A DNA stretch of 64,000 nucleotides from Lineus longissimus (taxonomy: Eukaryota; Nemertea; Pilidiophora; Heteronemertea; Lineidae), in NCBI RefSeq assembly GCF_910592395.1, contig NC_088317.1:13828001-13892000 (forward strand), read 5' to 3'. The position numbers were made by a program, and so were the translations under genes. Below are positions 54,868 to 64,000 of this stretch, piece after piece; the first letter of the stretch is position 1, and each line of letters opens with the position of its first letter. The notes under the pieces were generated by a model. The model saw only the letters and a program-made list of their open reading frames with translations, was not told where the DNA came from and made no database searches.

Positions 54868-55561
54868 GTAAGACTTGTTATCACTAAAAGAGCCGTCAAA
54901 AAAAGTCCATCACTTGCATCTGACTTTAGCCGTGAGGTTGCGACGCCCTTATTCTATACTCAGAGTCTTTCAAATAAGTTATTCGAAAGACTCTGTTCTG
55001 CTAGGGTGTATTCGACTCCCCGTTCTCGAACGAGTCGAACAAGCGAGAACACGTTCGGGAACCGTTCCTGTTCCACACCACCTCGTCTGCTGGTGCAGCG
55101 GATACGAACCAAGAATAAAGTGGGCGGACAAGGACAGTTCGTTTGCTTTTTACGTGTATTTTTTGTGCGATTTCAACAAGAAAACAATATCTTGAACAGC
55201 TTTAACCCGTTCTACAACTAAAAAATGTAAATGTGCACTTGTACTAATTAAATTTGTAACATAGTCGACGAGACGTTAGGCGAAAAATCGATTTTATCGC
55301 GCCTTGTTCGTTGACGAAAATAACTTGCCGGCCGGTGGGTTTTCCCGTGGTTTCGGTGGGGTAGCTATGACAACAGTACTTATGTAACAGAAGGCTTGAA
55401 ATTCTATTTATACTTGCGAGATTCTATTTAAACTATTGAGAATAGTTAGCATTGGTTTTATTTATTTATTTGTCAAAAACTTGGATTGCAATATTTTTTT
55501 GGTAGATTTTACAATATACATGTAGTTAGTAATTTTCCCTTTGGATGGATCGATATAATTT

Positions 55562-56945
55562 GCTCAAGCCGTCACACACGGTAGGTGATAAAGCTTGGAA
55601 CCAGTGAAACCTTGGAACCAGTGATAAACATTGGAATCAGTCCTAACAATGCATAAAAACATGAAAAAATGCAATTTGAACCTAAGGCGGTTACGAATCA
55701 ATATTTTGAGCTTATATTTACATGATCAGATCGGAATTGACGGGAGTTTAGAAATTAGTCGCATATCCGATTCAATAATCTATATTTTAGAACAACCCAG
55801 TCATACCTCGCCTCCAGTGTACATTACTGATCTCCCAAATATAGGCATGCACGTCACGACACGCCCACCACACACCCATAATATGGACCAACCAGCGCTC
55901 CGCTTACTACGCCACCACACGGGGCCTAGTTGAACTACGGAGCGGTGTGATCATACAGGGTGATACAGAGAAGATTGACCACATCATGCAGTACCGGCTG
56001 GCACTTATCCGGAGAAACGTAGATGAAGGTTTATTACCGAAGGTTTTAGCCGGGTTTGGAGATGAAAAATGTGAATAAATTCCTTCGCTGTGAGCGATTT
56101 CGTATATATTCATGTACACATCGAGGGATGTAGAGATATTTTTGTGATGTAACCAGTTCGTCGTCTCTGAGGCGTTGGCTGGAGGGCCACGCTAATAAGG
56201 GCAAACTAATTGGATGACATGTGATCAGCCATCTCGATTCCTATTGGATGGATGTCAGGGTGTTGGCCCTCTGGACAACTGGGAGGTGGCGACCTTCCAA
56301 AAAGTCATCCCTTAATCGACGTATCCCTCATAACAATTCTAAATTAAACTTTTATATTAATAACCAGCATGGGTCTGTTAGTATTTCTAATTGCCATGCT
56401 GGTTGATGGTAAAATAGATACATCAAAATTAATTTACTTCATTATCACCTCATAACAGACACATTTTTTAGTGATTCCCGTGTGCATGTTTGTCATATCT
56501 ACTGAGCTCTATCAGAGCATTATATATACAAATGATTCTTCTAATAAAAACGTTTTATTTTAGTATATGGAATACAAAACAATCACAAAAGCTTACTTTT
56601 GCTTTCATCGAAGAGCAATAATTAGATATTTGCAAATGGCGGCCCGTCATGAATATAAGTTTATTTTTTAACGACAACAACACATTTCCAATTCATTCAA
56701 TGATGGTGTCATCCTCCACAAAAAGGTTGATTCTGGAACTGCTGGCAAATTGCTATCAATAAAGTCAGCTGGGACGAGATTGGCAGTTGGGAGGGTATAA
56801 ATCGTGGAAGGAACGCGCCCGATTTCACGCGGTACTTGCTCAGTGATTCCACGGTTTAGTACTGACTATTCCAAGGTTTATCACTGGTTACATGGTTTCA
56901 CTGACTCCAAGCTTTATCAACTACCGTCACACACTTGCTCTAAGG
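55562..56945. mobile_element. Nested foldback element with tandem-unit arms
   Basis: The left arm (55562-55650) has GGTGATAAAGCTTGG, then two CTTGGAACCAGTGA units. The right arm (56853-56945) is its inverse. The core contains a coding-like frame at 55845-56078. No target duplication is recognised. Confidence 0.6.
55845..56078 (+). CDS. Unrecognised coding-like terminal exon within a foldback element
   Basis: After an acceptor-like AAATATAG, 77 codons run open to TAA. The last 55 look strongly protein-like, with balanced composition (LVELRSGVIIQGDTEKIDHI, then MQYRLALIRRNVDEGLLPKV). No family is recognised. It could be a host exon carried by, or invaded by, the foldback element, or the 3' end of a gene whose earlier exon is at 54777. 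A phase-compatible acceptor at 55929 would join 54867 to 55930. Confidence 0.35.
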   Translation, partial: ACTSRHAHHTPIIWTNQRSAYYATTRGLVELRSGVIIQGDTEKIDHIMQYRLALIRRNVDEGLLPKVLAGFGDEKCE

Positions 56946-57276
56946 TAACATATTGGTTTCGGAAGTTTTTGCTGTTTAAGATGTATGTAAGATTGTAAGG
57001 GCCGTTTATAAATGAAATGGTCCAGGGACCATGTGCTCACCTCGGGTAATGTAATGCATGTCATTTGCAATGGATATGGGGAGAACAGTTTCAGGCTAGT
57101 TTCACCAGATTTGATTCCATTGAATGATATTATTCTTCTTGGCTCAAAGGCACCAAAGAAAGTTACCGGTACCATCTAAGTATAGCATTTTGGTTAAAAA
57201 GTTGTCTGAATTTCAGGGTTATTGAAGAGTGTACATGTCACATGGAAATTGGTTGACATCTGTTCAACAGTTTAGG

Positions 57277-57600
57277 AGTACTAGGACTTTGTTGGATTTT
57301 CAAGATGGTAGCCTGGTGGCCATATTTGTCATGGGGTTTGACTGAAACTTGGTGATATTGATAAGAGTACATAGATACATAATCACATGAAGTTTGGTTG
57401 CAATCCAATAATTAGTTTCGGTGTAATAAGACTTTGTTTAATTTTCAAGATGGCCACCTGGCGGCCATATTGGTAGATGGATTTGACTGAAAAATCAGGG
57501 ATGTTGTAGAGAGCACATAGATATACAATCACATGAAATTTGGTTGCAATCCAACTTTGTTTAATTTTCAAGATGGCCACCTGGCGGCCATATTTAAAGT
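57277..57600. repeat. Degenerate tandem repeat
   Basis: Three units of about 110 bp share TTTTCAAGATGG, CCACCTGGCGGCCATATT and TTTGGTTGCAATCCAA. Confidence 0.7.
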
Positions 57601-58411
57601 CAGGGTTTTCCTGTTCAGCGACGCATGCGCATCAGTTGAGGCTTTAAAAAAGGGGATACGCCCTGACCAGACACTCGCTTACAGACTTCGGTCTTAACTT
57701 CGTTAAATTTACGCTCCCTGTATTTCGCATAGATCTTTTCCCACATTACTTAAATCTAATCCTCACAAAAATGCATTTAAAGTAAGTCAACATTTTGAAA
57801 ACGCACATGGCTCATTATCTTAAGTTGTACCGACGTGAATTTTTTTACAAAAATACTCGTGTAATCTACCAAATATTGACTTCTCAATTTCTCGATTCTG
57901 ATTTCAATTTCTACCTGGACATGGCCCTGTGTGACCTTCCATCGGCACACTGCAGGCCAAGATCTACGGCCTCGTGGGAAGGTCCCCTCACCACCAAAGG
58001 TTGGTGTCTGTGGATGATCCGAATCGACGGATTCTAATTCGGATCACGACAGATATCAGTGTTTGGTGATCCCATTCGACACTCGGGAACGTGTTCGCTT
58101 GTTTTCGGTCCGTTCTCGACCGCTGGAGAACGGGGAGTCTAATACACACCTACAGTCCATTTCTTGAGAAAATGTCGCTCAGATTTTTGATGATTCACGC
58201 AGAAAACGAAGCATTGATCTAAAATTTAAAAAAGTCAGTCAGGCAAAATCAGGCTCCTCAAAGAACAGACCATTTTTAGGCGAAATCTACTCACATTTTG
58301 ACCAAGTCATTTAAAAACAAAATTCTTCATGCAGCCGTTTTCTCGCTTGTGTCCTAGTATGTTCGGTCCTATTGACCGTCATGATGATGGTGAATACATT
58401 GTACATGTAGG

Positions 58412-59395
58412 TATGGCAAGCCAAAGCGGAATTTATTCAAGACTTTAGAATTACCATTCAAGAAGTTAAATATAAGTTCAAGAAGGAAATATATGTTCAA
58501 AACTAAAATATGTTCAACCTTGAATCAATGTTTTCAACCTTGAATAAAATATGTTCAACCTTGAATAAAATATGTTCAACCTTGAATAAAATATGTCCAA
58601 CCTTGAACAAAATATATTCAACCTTGAACAAAATATATTCAAGACTCACGTGACCATATTCAAGACGCACGTGACCACAAAATTGATGACGTTGTTGCTC
58701 ATGTTTTGATGCTTTACGGACTTTTCCGAACCCGCGTCCGGACTTTCCCGAACCCATGGTACTTGTGTTGCGTTTCGGAGCTCGAATTGTTCGCACGAGG
58801 TTTTGACACATGGTTGTACACGTACCTAGCCGCCTACACCTGACATGTACTGTAATCCTACACATCATGACATGGATGCCGAGTGAATGTCAGAGTCGAT
58901 ACATGTTTCACAGACATATCAGGCAAATTATAGGTTCAAAATGCGCAATGCCTCTCACCTTTCATTCTTAAGGCCGACACCACTGTATCGGATTCTCGTT
59001 GTCTTTTGACATGTTTGAGTGTTTAGGCTATACAGGCAATCAATCATGTCGTGAAACAGAACGCATCAGAAGTACCACAGATTCTACGCTCTACGTCATC
59101 AATTTTGTGGTCACGTGCGTCTTGAATATGGTCACGTAAGTCTTGAATATATTTTGTTCAAGGTTGAATATATTTTGTTCAAGGTTGGACATATTTTATT
59201 CAAGGTTGAACATATTTTATTCAAGGTTGAACACATTTTATTCAAGGTTGAACATATTTTATTCAAGGTTGAAAACATTTGATTCAAGGTTGAACATATT
59301 TTAGTCTTGAACATATATTTCCTTCTTGAACTTATATTTAACTTCTTGAATGGTAATTCTAAAGTCTTGAATAAATTCCGCTTTGGCTTGCCATA
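58412..59395. mobile_element. Foldback element family F, copy 2, 6-bp target duplication TGTAGG
   Basis: Same family as 31224-32154, with the core in the opposite orientation. TGTAGG stands on both sides (58406-58411, 59396-59401). The arms carry the ATATGTTCAACCTTGAATAA units. The minus-strand frame in the core keeps MGSGKSGRGFGKVRKASKHE. Confidence 0.9.
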
Positions 59396-59951
59396 TGTAG
59401 GCCTACGTGTCATGGGCGTAGGAGCGTTTTACCAGAACTGACCATATGTGGGGCTGACCGACTTGTTGGTGGGGGTCTGGTGGACCTGCATCAAATAAAG
59501 ATTTTTTGACGATTTATATCATTCTAGTCATGCAGCTAGAGAACAATTTAGAACACTGTAAAAAAGTGTAAAAGAGTTTTTTTCCAATTACATATAGATT
59601 AGTAGCCGTTATAAAGGAGTTGTAGTTGTTGATCAGGAATTGTTAATAAAATGTCAATAATACGCCATTGTTCTATTCAGGGTGCAAGTTACTGGTCTGC
59701 TAACGAAATACCAGTGTTAGAATATTACATTCGTGCATTAACTTCTGTATAAATGTTGTTAAAATTTGTATATAACAACGTATATTATAGGTCACGCTCA
59801 ACAGTTTTCCCGAAAGTGCGTGACGTCAGGATGGGCTCTCAATTGCAAATGTCGCCCATTACAAAAATGTTATGTTTTGAAGGCACTTTTTAAATAATGA
59901 CCAATTGGCACTGGAGACCATTGGAAAGAACGTGATCTCCGCATTCTTCAC

Positions 59952-60218
59952 GAACTCATCTCATTCATTTAACGAATACAGGTCAGTAATTAGCGCAGGA
60001 TTGGCTCAGAGCACTTGAGGCCACCACAAACTAAATATTTCAACCCAGACCCCCATATCACTTAAAACCGCGATTTCATGAACTCATCTCATTCATTTAA
60101 CGAATACAGGTCAGTAATTAGCGCAGGATTGGCTCAGAGCACTTGAGGCCACCACAAACTAAATATTTCAACCCAGACCCCCATATCACTTAAAACCAGA
60201 CCCCCATATCACTTAAAA
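59952..60218. repeat. 128-bp tandem duplication with partial third unit
   Basis: 59952-60079 is repeated at 60080-60196 almost without change; the last ~20 bp (AGACCCCCATATCACTTAAA) is repeated once more. Confidence 0.9.
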
Positions 60219-61214
60219 TTAAAGCACCATAGCCGTTGCGCCAGAAAAATGTATTTTGACAGCTCATTTTCGTATTATTGATGTTTGTCCAAAACAGGAA
60301 AAACACACAAAACTGTAGAGTGCAACAGCTGATCACCCGCTGACACGAACTCCGAGACAAGACCACAATTGATTTGTTAAGCCTTTTAGCAGTTAAATTG
60401 TCAATGTTTGACCGCGACGCATCAAATACTGCGTGGGGTTGTGAATCTGAAATTGTGATATGATATTCCGAACAGTCGGGCAAGTAAATGGTGAAAAATA
60501 AACTGACAGTTGACGACGGAAATTTTTTGATAATCGACAAATTAGGCAGACATTGATATTTCCACTCTTTTCAGCCAACTGGCAGAAAAATCTCAAAACA
60601 CGCCCCCTATTACCTAATTAGCAAAATTCCAAATTAATTTTTTCATCAAACAATTTCTTTATATCTGTAGACTTGCCACAACAAATATTTTTTCAATACC
60701 TCTCCAAATATGTATCTGAGAGTTAAAACCATGCACTCGTCTAATTGATAGGCCTCGACCAATCCAGTGAACGCCTACGCCGCCATCATTACGATTATGT
60801 TTTCATTGTTATTCCAATCTATTGAACAGTGCACCCCATATCAGAATAGTGTAGTTGCTCAATGTCACGTAGTTTGAGACGTGGCGAAATTAGAGTACAT
60901 CTAATATTCATCCCATTATCATTGTCTCCCGAAATTTTATGAGGTATGGTGTTTTCAAATGATAATTATTCATTCACTTTATGTTCTCCTTTCACTCTTG
61001 CAAACTTGCACAAAGGATCGATTTCTATTCATGTGACATAAATATACATGTATATTGCTTATAGATAAATTGATTATTAATAAGGTTCCAAATCTGTTGG
61101 TATTTAAATTATATTGTTTTCAACGGACGGATCATGTGATAACCAACAGCTGTCAAGAATAATATTGTTTATTCACCGAAGCACGACTATGGGCCGTGAA
61201 AACCGCAAAAAATC
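60219..61214. other. No gene seen
   Basis: Contains at 60945-61040 the repeat shared with 47936-48050. A 116-codon minus-strand frame (60190-60540) overlaps the tandem duplication and has no family resemblance. Confidence 0.4.
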
Positions 61215-61575
61215 TGTACACGTTTTTGTAAGCGGTCGTCGCTCGCGCAAACTTGTCTTGCATGTTTTTGTGAAAGAGAACGTCGAAGAACGCGGTCGTA
61301 TATCAAAACAGACAATGGGTGGCGCTCGCGCAAACTTCCCTCACATGTTTTTGTGAAAGAGGACGTCGAAGAACGCGGTCGTATAAAAAAACAGACGTTG
61401 GGTGGCGCTCGCGCAAACTTCCCTCACATGTTTTTGTGAAAGAGGACGTCGAAGAACGCGGTCGTAAAAAAAACAGACGTTGGGTGGCGCTCGCGCAAAC
61501 TTCCCTCACATGATTTTGTGAAAGAGGACGTCGAAGAACGCGGTCGTATAAAAAAACAGACGTTGGGTGGCCTCG
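61215..61575. repeat. 83-bp tandem array, about 4.3 units
   Basis: Units of 82-83 bp starting GGCGCTCGCGCAAACTTCCC and including GAGGACGTCGAAGAACGCGG. The open frames on both strands follow from the repeat and share no known domain. Confidence 0.85.
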
Positions 61576-61714
61576 AGACGGGTCATCCTATTTAGCGTCC
61601 AGTGGCGACCAGTGGCGTCCAACGCGAAATAATAGGGTGTATATGGTTAAAAATGTTTTCAAGCTCCTAAAACACTTTCAATAAACAAGATTTAGAAGTT
61701 TGGTGGAGTTTGCA

Positions 61715-61896
61715 AACCTAGTTTTTGAATAATTATCACCAGAAAACGATATTAGTATGCGTCCAGCTGAAGTACTGGACGCCATGTTTGTTTCAGCTGC
61801 CGTTCCTTGGGTTTATAGAAAAAGCGGAATCGGGATCTGGCATCAGGTTGGCATACTAAGATCGTTTTCTGGTGATGATTATTCAAAAACTAGGTT
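61715..61896. repeat. 47-bp inverted repeat, long hairpin
   Basis: The arms at 61715-61761 and 61850-61896 (AACCTAGTTTTTGAATAATT start) differ at two or three positions and enclose 88 bp. It is probably the core of a palindromic MITE. Confidence 0.7.
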
Positions 61897-62825
61897 CATT
61901 ATGTAACAGTTTACATTTGAATGGTAAAATTTTCAGGGAGAATTTGTTTCAAAGTTTCAAAGCGTGTTCCATAAAGAGTACTTTTGGGATGTAGTAAAAC
62001 AAGAAGAAGCATAACAATTGCACCCAATTTCAAGATGAGTCGAATTGTTGGCATTTCGTCATTAATTACATGTAAGAAATCCAATGGGATAGTTGTCCTG
62101 TTACGTTTCATAATCAGAAATTGGCCTGTATGCATTCGAATACGTTTCGGTGAAGTCCTGTAACTTGCTTATGAGCATGTCGTTGAATTTGAGGATCAAT
62201 TCGTGTGTTTGCGATTGTTTTGGGGTAGGCCTATGTGCGACAGTTGCCGTTATATTGTATATGTACTAAAGCTGTCCGTTTCGGAGTTGTAGTAACCACT
62301 TGGCGTATGTATTGGTGTTGGTCGCGGCTGGGAATCTAAAATACATTAGTTTATCAAACTAACAACAGGCGGCACGCGCGTGTCATGTCGACCTGGCTTT
62401 GTCGTTTTTTTAGTCTTAAAAATAAAATGTATCAGGTTTTATCGGCATTTATGCACATTAAACGTGGACGAATACCATCCTCAAATTCAATGTAACAGTA
62501 CGTATAAAGTAAAAAAATCTGCGCGATCAGAACAGCCATATTTTGCAAGTTTTTGCTTCTTACGAGAAGTGCGATTCACTAATATATGTATACATTTATA
62601 TTCACTTAAAAATGATAAGAATCACGGAAAAAATAAGGGAAAACAAGCCCGTTGGCTTCGAGGGTCGCCGCTAGTGAGACCGATGATGGCTGAGGAATGG
62701 TTACCTTGATAGCTTGGGTAAGAATGCTGTTGTAATCTTTGCCTGCTGTGCTGGCATTACCATAATGATATCATTGCCAAAATGACACTTCTGATCGCCA
62801 ACTGATAATTGCCGGCATGATCATA
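61897..62825. other. No gene seen
   Basis: One 109-codon plus-strand frame (62380-62709) has no family resemblance and is treated as chance. Confidence 0.4.
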
Positions 62826-63135
62826 GTGCCCTCTTTTATCAAAAAAGAAGCAATTCGAAAAACCCTGTCCTACAAAATAGTGATCGAAGCCCACTGACGA
62901 TCGAACACTAATCCGATCGGGGGCATAAAATATGAAGTTTTATGGGTTGTAGGAGATGGTAAAGTGTGGTTAAACGGAATCTAAAAGCAAGGACGTTTTG
63001 ACTATGATTAACCGTGGACGTTTCGAACCCCTCTAAATGACAACATCGTACTTGTACATACATACCGACATTGTCCTGTTGCAGCTGTGATGAGCCTTCC
63101 GCAGCGTCCAATGGTATTCATTCAAATGAACGAGA
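62826..63135. repeat. Segment duplicated from or with 51170-51535
   Basis: Same orientation, missing short blocks present in the first copy (for example the stretch near 51380-51395). Confidence 0.75.
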
Positions 63136-63261
63136 ATAGTATTATGCATACATTTTACCTTGGCAAATTACTGATCAACAGGCCTGCCAGGACCAGTTTA
63201 GCATGTGAACTCAGTTGCTTCTTTGCTTAATTGGCCAGGCTTGCAACAGCTGGTAGTAGTA

Positions 63262-63580
63262 GGTGGGCAAGAATAGGAAGACCTTGACCTACTTTCTGAG
63301 GTGACGGTTGAGCTAGACTTATGGTAAAGTAGGTCAATAGACGGTTGACCTAGATTTATGGTAAAGAAGATCAACTGTCAGTTGATCTAGATATTTGAAA
63401 ATTTGAAATTTGAATTTTGTTGATTAGCTGAGTTTGAAAACAAAGCAGGCTAACCGTTGGCCTAGATATTTGAAAAATATACATGTCTAGATAACCGTCA
63501 TCATCTCAGAAGCAACAAAAATGGTGAAAAAGAGCCATTTTTTGTTTGGGATAGGTCAAAGCTTCCTATTCTTGCCCACC
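63262..63580. mobile_element. MITE just past the 3' end of the edge gene
   Basis: About 319 bp with inverted ends GGTGGGCAAGAATAGGAAG and its complement, followed inwards on both sides by TTGACCTA-like sequence. Inside are small palindromes (GTTGACCTAGATTTATGG, CAGTTGATCTAG). No clear target duplication. Confidence 0.65.
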
Positions 63581-63589
63581 GACTGCTGT

Positions 63590-63595
63590 TTTATT
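63590..63595 (-). terminator. Candidate poly(A) signal of the edge gene
   Basis: AATAAA on the minus strand about 265 bp past the stop at 63861, just before the MITE. Confidence 0.4.
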
Positions 63596-63860
63596 GAAGA
63601 CTGTTAAAAATGTACAAGAAAAGATAGTTTTTTATACATAAGTGTGCATGCACTATATATCCAAGAGTATAAAGTGAATATATGTGTGGTATATCGGTAC
63701 ACAGAATGAATTTGTTTGCAGAATGAAATGTTCTATTGATAATAGTCCACTGATGAAGAAAATATTATAGTCCACTAAATAATAAAATTATCGTAGTTCA
63801 CAACACCTAGAGAATACATATTGTGCGTATTGAATGCATGCAGTATACAGAGTTTCAAAG

Positions 63861-64000
63861 TTATTTGGTATTTTCCTGTTGTTCTTTCATCACAATGTCC
63901 TTAATGTACACCATCAGCATGTCTGACCACTCGTTGAGCGCCCTGTTCAGAAGATATCTGGGTGCCCTGGTTATTTCCACACTGAGAGTTGCACCTCTTT
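63861..64000 (-). CDS. Partial terminal exon of an unidentified gene
   Basis: On the minus strand the frame is open from the window edge to a TAA at 63861-63863 and reads about 45 protein-like residues (ATLSVEITRAPRYLLNRALN, then EWSDMLMVYIKDIVMKEQQE). The sequence is amphipathic and helical in look. I do not recognise the family. The upstream part lies beyond the window. Confidence 0.45.
   Translation of the reverse strand, partial: RGATLSVEITRAPRYLLNRALNEWSDMLMVYIKDIVMKEQQENTK

Larger units (their letters stand above)
55003..58155. mobile_element. Large inverted-repeat element with another nested inside
   Basis: The left end near 55003 (GGGTGTATTCGACTCCCCGT, then TCTCGAACGAGTCGAACAAG) matches the reverse complement of 58060-58155 (GTGTGTATTAGACTCCCCGT and ACAAGCGAACACGTTC). 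The match is degenerate over about 65 bp. Within it lies the foldback element at 55562-56945. The insertion age and exact borders are uncertain. Confidence 0.5.

Noticed and set aside
61215-61575. Arg-rich proteins in the 83-bp array
   Set aside because: The frames follow the tandem repeat and change between units; there is no domain.

Overview
The window looks like intron-rich, repeat-dense invertebrate nuclear DNA, most likely from a marine metazoan (lancelet, hemichordate, echinoderm or lophotrochozoan; I cannot name the species). The reasons are spliced genes with GT..AG introns of consistent phase, vertebrate-like exon layouts, an intact BEL/Pao retrotransposon, tRNA-derived SINEs, pogo-like transposase remnants and many palindromic MITE and foldback elements. 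Nothing is bacterial or viral in layout: no operons, no CRISPR array, no rRNA.

Two host genes can be reconstructed. On the plus strand (about 7.5-16.4 kb) five exons join in matching phase into an immunoglobulin-superfamily membrane receptor: a V-like domain, a C2-like domain split by an intron, a transmembrane exon and a short basic tail. On the minus strand (47.0 down to 37.3 kb) ten exons join in phase into a 4-hydroxyphenylpyruvate dioxygenase (HPD) family enzyme. It keeps the three iron ligands but departs from the family at usually fixed substrate-pocket positions. A third gene on the minus strand is cut by the right edge (terminal exon 63861-64000). Two unassigned coding-like exons lie at 54.8 and 55.9 kb.

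The rest is mostly mobile DNA. 1-1077: foldback element with 16-17 bp tandem repeats in its arms. 2.0-3.1 kb: open frame with a twice-repeated CxxC..HxxC module. 6.5-8.8 kb: a direct repeat flanking the Ig V exon. 11.6-14.4 kb: pogo-like HTH fragment, two SINE copies and a foldback element with a 6-bp target duplication. 19.3-27.4 kb: complete BEL/Pao element with two apparently identical 238-bp LTRs, CACGT target duplications and one intact 1842-residue Gag-Pol frame. 28.7-30.5 kb: decayed pogo-like transposase. 30.5-31.1 kb: 36-bp minisatellite. 31.2-32.2 and 58.4-59.4 kb: two copies of one foldback family in opposite orientation, each with a perfect 6-bp target duplication. 34.6-35.6, 49.8-50.5 and 55.0-58.2 kb: further inverted-repeat elements. 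52.1-53.3 kb: broken coiled-coil retroelement ORF1-like frame. 61.2-61.6 kb: 83-bp tandem array.

The most informative structural result is that the foldback element at 13.2 kb and the BEL/Pao element each interrupt a different copy of the same background repeat. Each copy therefore shows the other's empty site and confirms both target duplications (GACGTA and CACGT). Three independent foldback families here share TATG-type termini; the two whose ends are both visible have 6-bp target duplications.
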